A DNA stretch of 6,999 bases, taken from Weeksellaceae bacterium (GTDB taxonomy: Bacteria; Bacteroidota; Bacteroidia; Flavobacteriales; Weeksellaceae). Each line of letters starts with the position of its first letter. Positions within the stretch are counted from its first letter, which is position 1. Made by a program: the position numbers and the translations under genes. Below are positions 1 through 3,904 of the stretch, piece after piece. The stretch is from positions 1-6,999 of the forward strand of contig JAQVKJ010000065.1 of the NCBI GenBank assembly GCA_028694715.1. Direction: 5' to 3'. A model generated the notes under the pieces. That model was not told the origin of the DNA. It searched no databases and saw only the letters and a list, made by a program, of their open reading frames with translations.

Positions 1-214
1 ATGTTTAAAAGTAATCAAAAAAGTTATTTCCGTAATTTTTTTGAGTTTTTTGAAGGAACTCAAAAAATTCCAGAATAACTTTTCAACTTACACAGTTTAT
101 GAGATACTACCCCAAATCGCCAAACAAAATAAAACTCAAAATCAATGAGTTAGTTTCTTTCTCATGTGTATATTTTTATATATTTAACTTTTCTAATTTT
201 AAAACTTAATACTG
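1..214. other. Unassigned left edge, possible gene tail
   Basis: No gene can be assigned here. Two plus-strand frames are open at the window edge: frame 1 closes with TAA at 76-78 and frame 2 with TGA at 146-148. Either could be the last codons of a gene beginning outside the window, but neither peptide resembles a known family. The rest is very AT-rich spacer leading to the small membrane protein at 215. A hairpin at 35-69 is listed separately. Confidence 0.3.
35..69. terminator. Terminator-like hairpin
   Basis: TTTTTTGAGTT (37-47) and AACTCAAAAAA (57-67) are perfect inverted repeats of 11 bp around a 9-nt loop. The T- and A-tracts at the stem ends would give a U-run after the stem on either strand, so it could work in both directions. 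It overlaps the frame-1 reading frame that is open from the window edge, so it may end a transcript entering from the left. The stem core has little G+C, so strength is uncertain. Confidence 0.5.
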
Positions 215-403
215 GTGAACAAAAATAGAAATAATGATATCACAAATGGATGCTTTATTTTGCTTTACCCAGCTTTTCTCTTCCTCTGCGGTTATGGTGC
301 ATATATGAGTGAAGGTATTTTTATGTGGATAGTATTTGGTGCTTTTTGTATTCCTTTTCTTATCATACTTTTACATATTGGTAGTGGTAAAAGTGGTAAA
401 TAA
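215..403 (+). CDS. Small two-helix membrane protein, hypothetical
   Basis: Family not recognised. The 62-residue product has a short polar N-terminus (MNKNRNNDITNG), two hydrophobic stretches at about residues 13-30 and 35-54 separated by a short turn (MSEG), and a Gly/Ser/Lys tail. This suggests a helical hairpin in the inner membrane with both ends on the same side. The start is a GTG; an in-frame TAA lies at 200-202, and the next in-frame ATG (residue 31) would remove the first helix. TAACTTTT at 185-192 is a 7/8 match to the -7 consensus. It converges on the HEPN-type gene with only 36 bp between stops. A chance frame in AT-rich DNA cannot be excluded, but two well-placed helices favour a real gene. 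Confidence 0.5.
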   Translation: MNKNRNNDITNGCFILLYPAFLFLCGYGAYMSEGIFMWIVFGAFCIPFLIILLHIGSGKSGK

Positions 404-439
404 ATTTTTATTGCAGAAATATGACTTCCTGATCATCTA

Positions 440-913
440 TTACGATTCAGAGCTATTAATTTCAGATTTCATTTCACTCAAAATAAAGTCAGAAAACTTT
501 TGGGTGAATGTTGTTAAAGAAGCTATTGATATTTTAGCCTCAAAAGTCCTATTTTTTTTAGTTCTGTCTGTAAAGTCTTGGAATATAAGATACGAAATAT
601 CTTCTTTTTCATTGTGAAATGCTTTGAAATGATAATGTGAAATTGAATTTCTGAGGTGCTTAACGGTGTTTTTTAAATTTTTCGATTCACCATCTTTTAT
701 GTATATTATATCTTTCTCATCAATACCCCATTCTTTATTTAATTTTATTTCAGGAGAAAGCTTTTTGAACCAATGTTGTTGAGGTAAAACTACCAAACCA
801 ACAAAGCAATTTAGTAGAAGAGTTACTTCAAACTTCTTATTGTGTGGAAGATCAATGTTTTTATACTGAGATATAATTGTTTTTGTCCTTTCTATGAAGT
901 CAACTTCAATAGC
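440..913 (-). CDS. HEPN-type protein, start codon unresolved
   Basis: Probable HEPN-domain protein, resembling the pEK499_p136-like HEPN group; HEPN proteins are often RNases in defence or toxin-antitoxin systems. The frame is open from just after a TGA at 914-916 to TAA at 440-442, 157 codons. It reads DFIERTKTIISQY, then a hydrophobic LLLNCFVGLVVLPQQHWF helix, then KHLRNSISHYHF. The RNSISH stretch is the R-x4-H signature (R88, H93 from codon 913), followed by a Thr/Ser-rich C-terminal half (TFEAKISIASL). The first conventional in-frame start, TTG at 794-796, would cut off the N-terminal helix and is unlikely. An ATG at 915-917 lies one base out of frame (ATG, extra A, then GCT ATT GAA GTT), so the gene has a one-base insertion at its start, a sequencing error, or a non-canonical start such as ATT at 908-910. 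Family call moderate; coding status likely. Confidence 0.62.
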   Translation of the reverse strand, partial: AIEVDFIERTKTIISQYKNIDLPHNKKFEVTLLLNCFVGLVVLPQQHWFKKLSPEIKLNKEWGIDEKDIIYIKDGESKNLKNTVKHLRNSISHYHFKAFHNEKEDISYLIFQDFTDRTKKNRTFEAKISIASLTTFTQKFSDFILSEMKSEINSSES

Positions 914-917
914 TCAT

Positions 918-1008
918 TGTAGTTTTATTTTTTTAAGTTATGAATAATTTAACATTCTTAAATTTGAAGAACCTTAAAGTCGCCCCCGCTACCCCGCAAT
1001 TGTATCGC
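918..1008. other. Intergenic stretch with GC-rich patch
   Basis: Between the HEPN-type gene and the 30-codon frame, the left half is AT-rich. Positions 978-997 then form an abrupt GC-rich patch which on the minus strand carries two G-runs in a repeated GCGGGG unit (GCGGGGTAGCGGGGGCG). Only two G-runs are present, too few for a one-strand quadruplex. I see no gene, convincing terminator or known repeat here. Confidence 0.4.
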
Positions 1009-1101
1009 TTAGTAAGTATTCTGCTTGCTCACTGCATCTGCATCACTTAGATTCAAAAGCCGGTTGGAGTTTTTAATATTTTGAACGAAACGTTTCATCA
1101 T
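1009..1101 (-). CDS. Possible 30-residue small protein
   Basis: Not a recognised family. The minus strand reads ATG ATG AAA CGT and stays open for 30 codons to TAA at 1009-1011. The product starts MMKRFVQNIKNSNRLL and continues NLSDADAVSKQNTY: a basic N-terminal half and a polar, acidic-then-basic C-terminal half, without a hydrophobic segment or cysteines. Support comes from a perfect TAnnTTTG box (TAGCTTTG) on the same strand ending 4 nt before the first ATG, the same spacing as at cmk and the GIY-YIG gene. It lies divergently from the POT-like transporter. It may also be chance or a remnant; I assign no function. Confidence 0.35.
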   Translation of the reverse strand: MMKRFVQNIKNSNRLLNLSDADAVSKQNTY

Positions 1102-1105
1102 TTTA

Positions 1106-1113
1106 CAAAGCTA
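1106..1113 (-). promoter_or_regulatory. -7 box before the 30-codon frame
   Basis: Minus-strand TAGCTTTG matches the Bacteroidota -7 consensus TAnnTTTG exactly and ends 4 nt before the ATG at 1101, which would give a leaderless or nearly leaderless transcript. No TTTG -33 element lies at the usual distance, so it rests on the -7 box alone. Confidence 0.35.
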
Positions 1114-1159
1114 GAGGTATTGATTTTTTTGAATCCCCATATTTTACAAAAGGATTGTC

Positions 1160-1167
1160 TATATTTG
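1160..1167 (+). promoter_or_regulatory. -7 box upstream of POT-like transporter
   Basis: TATATTTG is an exact match to TAnnTTTG and lies 60 nt before the transporter ATG. The nearest upstream TTTG (1128-1131) is 28 nt away, longer than usual, so the -33 contact is weak or absent. Confidence 0.4.
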
Positions 1168-1227
1168 AAAGGTCTGTGATTTTTCACGGGTTGCAGTTGT
1201 AGGTGATTTTTTGAACCAAGAAACCGA

Positions 1228-2460
1228 ATGGAAAAAATTAAAAATCAGTATCACACCAAAGAAACATTATACTTCGCTTTATCAAGAATGTTTGAAAGAG
1301 CGTCCTACTACGGATTTAAAACATTGGTAGTTATTTATATGGTGGGAGAAACCCTGAAAATGGAAAGAAGCGAAGCTTTAAGCATTTATGGTTGGATAAC
1401 AGCCTCATTAGTGTTTTCTCAAATCTTAGGAGCTGTTTTAGGTGACTTAGTAATTGGAAATAGAAAGTCAATGATTCTTGGTGCAATAACACAAGCAATC
1501 GGAGCTTTTTGTTTATGCATACCATCTACAACAGGACTTTATTTAGGCTTGTTCCTAATTGCTTTGGGATCCGGTTTTTTCACACCCAACCTAATCTCAA
1601 ATTTTGGGAAACTATATCTCAACAAAACAAAATTGTTGGATTCAGGGTTCACCATTTTTTATCTTGCAACCAACTTAGGAGCATTTTTAGGTGTTTTATT
1701 AATTTGGTATTTAAAAGACAAATTTGGATTTAATGCTGGATTTATAGTTGCTGGATTATTAATGTTAATTTCATTAATTCCCATTTTTCTTTCTAAGGAA
1801 AAACATTTTGAAGAAACAGAAAATAAGAGAGGTGGATTAAACAAAAGAATTTTAATCATCGGAATGGCATTTATTTTAGTTGCTTTATTTAGGGGATTTA
1901 ATGATTTGTCCTACATCCGAACGACCGATTTGCAATTACAGTTTAAAGAACTATCGAATTTCGTTTTTCCAGAATATTTTTGGCAAGTAAATGACACAAT
2001 CTTCCTTCTCCCGATTAGTATCATTGCAATTTTTTTATGGAATAAATTTTATTCAAATCAGTTCTTCAAAATTATGCTTGGATTCATTTTTGGAGCAATA
2101 GCAATTGGAATATTATTATTAATCCCAGAAGTACCAACTGAGCAGAGTTTAATTGTTTTTATTTTATCTCTACTATTTTTTGGAATTGCCGAAGTTCACA
2201 TAGTTCCAGTTATTTATTCGATTTTGACAAAGTATTCAAATCCAAAATATTTGGCGATTTTAGTCAGTTTGAAATTCTTGCCAACTGCTTTAATTTTATT
2301 TGTTTTTGGAGCGTTTAATGATAAAATATATGACAATCCAATAGTAGGATTAAAAATAGGAACAATCGGAATGGCCATTATTGGAATTGGACTAATTGGT
2401 TTTGCTCACATCTGTGCTAAATTGAAACTTTACAAAACAAAAAAAGCACCTCATTTCTGA
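1228..2460 (+). CDS. POT/MFS-type transporter, peptide-transporter-like
   Basis: Integral inner-membrane transporter of the major facilitator superfamily, closest to the proton-coupled oligopeptide transporter (POT/PTR2) family. Residues 23-29 (ERASYYG) correspond to the helix-1 ERFxYYG motif, with Ala for Phe and without the preceding Glu. GDLVIGNR (72-79) is the loop 2-3 D-x3-G-x-R motif, and FYLATNLGAFLG (144-155) matches the PTR2 signature. GIAEVHIVP (319-327) resembles the helix-10 GE...P region. About 12 hydrophobic helices are visible with a charged cytoplasmic loop near 188-206. At 410 residues it is shorter than typical bacterial POTs, and the altered motifs make substrate and proton coupling uncertain. 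The ATG at 1228 fits the first helix; an exact -7 box lies 60 nt upstream. Its last 13 codons and stop belong to a 50-bp repeat that recurs at 2857. Confidence 0.85.
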   Translation: MEKIKNQYHTKETLYFALSRMFERASYYGFKTLVVIYMVGETLKMERSEALSIYGWITASLVFSQILGAVLGDLVIGNRKSMILGAITQAIGAFCLCIPSTTGLYLGLFLIALGSGFFTPNLISNFGKLYLNKTKLLDSGFTIFYLATNLGAFLGVLLIWYLKDKFGFNAGFIVAGLLMLISLIPIFLSKEKHFEETENKRGGLNKRILIIGMAFILVALFRGFNDLSYIRTTDLQLQFKELSNFVFPEYFWQVNDTIFLLPISIIAIFLWNKFYSNQFFKIMLGFIFGAIAIGILLLIPEVPTEQSLIVFILSLLFFGIAEVHIVPVIYSILTKYSNPKYLAILVSLKFLPTALILFVFGAFNDKIYDNPIVGLKIGTIGMAIIGIGLIGFAHICAKLKLYKTKKAPHF

Positions 2461-2468
2461 AGTGCTTT
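2419..2468. repeat. 50-bp direct repeat, copy A
   Basis: Identical to 2857-2906 over 50 bp, with a 438-bp offset. This copy encodes the transporter's last residues (KLKLYKTKKAPHF and stop) and most of the terminator hairpin. Homology ends abruptly at both sides. Confidence 0.95.
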
Positions 2469-2471
2469 TTG
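2439..2471. terminator. Terminator overlapping the transporter stop
   Basis: AAAAAGCAC (2441-2449) pairs with GTGCTTTTT (2462-2470). One C/A mismatch and a two-pair TC/GA extension close a loop ATTTCT. The T-run gives a plus-strand terminator for the transporter and the A-tract would serve the minus strand, ending transcription from the GIY-YIG gene. The TGA stop (2458-2460) sits at the loop and the top of the stem, so a translating ribosome reaches the hairpin. Confidence 0.8.
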
Positions 2472-2488
2472 TCCCGGCTCAGCCGGGA
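2472..2488. repeat. Palindrome 1
   Basis: TCCCGGCT-C-AGCCGGGA is a perfect inverted repeat of 8 bp with a single central base. It occupies the place of the tRNA-Asp 3' acceptor strand, between the terminator and a retained T-arm sequence. It shares the core CGGCTCAGCCG with palindrome 2 at 2502-2518. Confidence 0.85.
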
Positions 2489-2532
2489 GGACTCGAACCC
2501 GTCTCGGCTCAGCCGAGATGACAGGCAGATAT
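2489..2532 (-). pseudogene. Degenerate tRNA-Asp remnant, copy A
   Basis: Two blocks match the intact tRNA-Asp at 2910-2983. GGACTCGAACCCG (2489-2501) equals 2921-2933, the T-arm on the minus strand. TGACAGGCAGATAT (2519-2532) matches 2946-2959 at 13 of 14 positions, covering the anticodon-loop region. The 12 bp between these blocks in the real tRNA are replaced by the 17-bp palindrome 2, and the D-arm and acceptor stem are missing. It cannot fold as a tRNA. Confidence 0.75.
2502..2518. repeat. Palindrome 2
   Basis: TCTCGGCT-C-AGCCGAGA is a perfect 8-bp inverted repeat around one base. It differs from palindrome 1 only at one symmetric base pair (T/A in place of C/G), which keeps the symmetry. 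It sits inside the tRNA-Asp remnant, between T-arm and anticodon-loop sequences. The form resembles REP-like palindromic elements. Confidence 0.85.
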
Positions 2533-2537
2533 AATTT

Positions 2538-2795
2538 TTACAACTCATTTAGGTCACCATTGATAAGCCACCTCAAATAATTTTGATTTTGTCTTTTTAG
2601 CATTTTTTCATATTTCAAAGCTTCTGTTTTTAATTCAAAACTTCGGATAAATACAAGCTCCCAATCATTGGTTTGTGAAGTATATTGACTTTTACCTTCC
2701 AAATGTTCGGTGAAGCGTTTTTGTGGATTTTCAGAAAAACCTTTGTAATAAACATCTTTTGATTTAGAATATAATATGTAAACGAAAAAAGCCAT
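2538..2795 (-). CDS. Small GIY-YIG nuclease-domain protein
   Basis: Single-domain GIY-YIG endonuclease of the short UvrC-N/YhbQ-like type, 85 residues, the usual size for stand-alone members. VYILYS (5-10) and YYKGF (16-20) are the two halves of the GIY-YIG motif; R27 and H31 (KRFTEH) fit the conserved second helix, and E63 in YEKMLKR fits the catalytic, metal-binding Glu. All expected active-site residues appear present, so it is probably a functional DNA nuclease, though the biological target is unknown. The ATG at 2793-2795 lies 4 nt after an exact -7 box. The gene lies between degraded copies of the tRNA-Asp-plus-terminator module, downstream of and co-oriented with the intact tRNA-Asp. 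This suggests a tRNA-targeting mobile or homing-like unit, but that role is inferred from context. Confidence 0.88.
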   Translation of the reverse strand: MAFFVYILYSKSKDVYYKGFSENPQKRFTEHLEGKSQYTSQTNDWELVFIRSFELKTEALKYEKMLKRQNQNYLRWLINGDLNEL

Positions 2796-2799
2796 TAGT

Positions 2800-2807
2800 C
2801 AAAGATA
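2800..2807 (-). promoter_or_regulatory. -7 box of the GIY-YIG gene
   Basis: Minus-strand TATCTTTG matches TAnnTTTG exactly and ends 4 nt before the ATG, predicting a leaderless or nearly leaderless mRNA. No TTTG -33 box is found at the usual spacing. Confidence 0.45.
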
Positions 2808-2811
2808 AAAA

Positions 2812-2852
2812 CTCATTTCTGAAGTTCCTTTGCTCGAACCCGTCAGGTATTC
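2812..2852 (-). pseudogene. Degenerate terminator/tRNA-Asp module, copy B
   Basis: CTCATTTCTGAAGT (2812-2825) equals 2888-2901 of the tRNA-Asp terminator. CTCGAACCCG (2833-2842) equals T-arm positions 2924-2933, and CAGGTATTC (2844-2852) equals 2953-2961. The order is the same as in the intact module, with the acceptor stem and most of the anticodon arm deleted. It lies directly upstream of the GIY-YIG promoter, so that gene has a tRNA-derived relic on each side. Confidence 0.7.
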
Positions 2853-2856
2853 AATG

Positions 2857-2906
2857 AAATTGAAACTTTACAAAACAAAAAAAGCACCTCATTTCTGAAG
2901 TGCTTT
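2857..2906. repeat. 50-bp direct repeat, copy C
   Basis: Identical to 2419-2468 over 50 bp. Here it lies between copy B and the intact tRNA-Asp. The part equal to the transporter's final codons has no reading-frame context, so it is a duplicate of coding sequence or the template from which the transporter tail was acquired. Confidence 0.95.
2877..2906 (-). terminator. Terminator of tRNA-Asp
   Basis: On the minus strand AAAGCAC (rc of 2900-2906) and GTGCTTT (rc of 2881-2887) form the stem, followed by four further T, giving a run of seven T (2877-2883). The hairpin starts 3 bp beyond the tRNA discriminator base, so it fits intrinsic termination of the tRNA transcript. Confidence 0.75.
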
Positions 2907-2909
2907 GTG

Positions 2910-2983
2910 CGATCCGGACGGGACTCGAACCCGCGACCACCTGCGTGACAGGCAGGTATTCTAACCAACTGAACTACCGGATC
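2910..2983 (-). tRNA. tRNA-Asp (anticodon GTC)
   Basis: A 74-nt tRNA with all arms: 7-bp acceptor stem GATCCGG/CCGGATC, D stem GTTC/GAAT, anticodon stem CCTGC/GCAGG with loop CTGTCAC and anticodon GTC, 5-nt variable loop TGGTC, and T stem GCGGG/CCCGT with loop TTCGAGT. The discriminator base is G, as expected for tRNA-Asp. CCA is not encoded (CAC follows), so it must be added after transcription. It has a strong promoter upstream and a hairpin terminator 3 bp downstream. Fragments of it recur at 2489-2532 and 2833-2852, on the far side of its terminator. Confidence 0.97.
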
Positions 2984-2999
2984 AGTCAATTTTGGACTG

Positions 3000-3030
3000 C
3001 AAATATACACGAATTTTCATTCTCAGCAAA
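3000..3030 (-). promoter_or_regulatory. Promoter of tRNA-Asp
   Basis: On the minus strand TTTG (3027-3030) and TATATTTG (3000-3007) are separated by 19 nt, matching both the -33 and the -7 elements of the Bacteroidota consensus. The -7 box ends 16 nt before the tRNA 5' end, leaving room for a short 5' leader. This is the best promoter match noted in the window. Confidence 0.75.
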
Positions 3031-3192
3031 TAATTTTTATACTGCCACCTTATTTTTCGGAGCTTTTGAAATCAATAGGTTTATCTGCTTTTCATCCTGC
3101 TGAAATTCAACGATTAAATTTGAATTAAAAATGAATTTACCAGCAAATGGACACAGCCCAAAATTCAATTCAAAAATTAAAATTCAAAAACA

Positions 3193-3200
3193 TAACTTTG
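3193..3200 (+). promoter_or_regulatory. -7 box directly before cmk
   Basis: TAACTTTG fits TAnnTTTG exactly and ends 4 nt before the cmk ATG, predicting a leaderless or nearly leaderless transcript. No -33 TTTG is present at the normal spacing. A second exact box, TAAATTTG at 3115-3122, could give a longer leader. Confidence 0.45.
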
Positions 3201-3204
3201 CCAA

Positions 3205-3900
3205 ATGCGCAAACTGATTATTGCAATCGACGGATATTCGTCCACAGGAAAGAGTACACTGGCCAAGCTTTTGGCCAAATCGCTTGGTTACATACACATA
3301 GATTCGGGCGCAATGTATCGAGCAATTACGCTCTATGTGATTGAAAACAAGATGATTGATGGAGGAAATATCGATGAAGAAAGCTTGCTGAATAACTTGG
3401 ATTCCATCGATATACACTTTGAATACAATCCTGAAACCCAACAAAACGAAGTGTTTTTGAATGGCGAAAATGTGGAAAAGAAAATCCGCCAAATGAAGGT
3501 GTCTTCCAAGGTCAGCTTGGTGGCCAAAATTCCTGAAATCCGAGAACACGCTGTGAATCTTCAACGAAAATTGGGTGAAAGCAAGGGCATTGTCATGGAC
3601 GGCCGAGACATCGGTACCACTGTCTTTCCGAAAGCAGATATCAAAATCTTTTTGACCACTTCAGCAGAAATCAGGGCAAAAAGGCGATACAATGAATTGC
3701 TGAAAACCGAGCAACCCTCCACCTATGAAGAAGTACTCGAAAACATCGCCGAAAGAGACCGTACCGATACCCAGCGAAAAGTCTCTCCACTCAGAATGGC
3801 AGAAGATGCAATTCTTGTGGACAACGGAGAACTCAGCCCGCAACAAACCCTTCAGATCGTACTCCAACTCATCAATGAACGATTCCCTAATTCACATTAA
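3205..3900 (+). CDS. cmk: Cytidylate (CMP/dCMP) kinase
   Basis: Cytoplasmic nucleoside monophosphate kinase that phosphorylates CMP and dCMP with ATP, feeding CTP/dCTP and lipid synthesis and recycling CMP. The 231-residue product has the usual length. It shows the P-loop GYSSTGKST (10-18), the DSGAMYR nucleotide-binding motif (33-39), the CMP-specific insert (about 55-105), MDGRDIGT (131-138), the lid Arg cluster RAKRR (157-161), RDRTDTQRKVSPL (184-196) and DAILVDN (201-207). All key residues appear present. The ATG is chosen because MRKLIIAIDG leads straight into the P-loop. It stands alone, with the tRNA-Asp promoter upstream on the other strand, and converges on the dehydrogenase with 4 bp between stop codons. 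Confidence 0.96.
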   Translation: MRKLIIAIDGYSSTGKSTLAKLLAKSLGYIHIDSGAMYRAITLYVIENKMIDGGNIDEESLLNNLDSIDIHFEYNPETQQNEVFLNGENVEKKIRQMKVSSKVSLVAKIPEIREHAVNLQRKLGESKGIVMDGRDIGTTVFPKADIKIFLTTSAEIRAKRRYNELLKTEQPSTYEEVLENIAERDRTDTQRKVSPLRMAEDAILVDNGELSPQQTLQIVLQLINERFPNSH

Positions 3901-3904
3901 TCAA

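Noticed and set aside
336..617. 93-codon plus-strand frame
   Set aside because: It overlaps the small membrane gene in another frame and runs antisense through the HEPN-type gene; composition is Leu/Phe/Val-rich noise.
440..796. HEPN-type protein starting at TTG 796 (118 residues)
   Set aside because: The open frame continues upstream with 39 coherent codons including a hydrophobic helix that runs through the TTG, so this start would truncate the domain.
1087..1096. GAAACGTTTC perfect palindrome, resembling a LacI-family operator
   Set aside because: It is only 10 bp, lies inside the 30-codon frame 131 bp before the transporter and behind its -7 box, and no regulator gene is nearby; a chance occurrence is likely.
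1102..1227. Minus-strand open frame reading KNHRPFKYRQSFCKIWGFKK
   Set aside because: It is open for about 50 codons but has no start codon after its upstream stop, and no family is recognised; it overlaps the transporter start and promoter.
2900..3103. 67-codon plus-strand frame containing IRTGLEPATTCVTGRYSNQL
   Set aside because: This peptide is the typical artefact of translating the antisense strand of a tRNA gene (tRNA-Asp here).
3184..3564. 126-codon minus-strand frame
   Set aside because: It is antisense to cmk, whose motifs are unmistakable.
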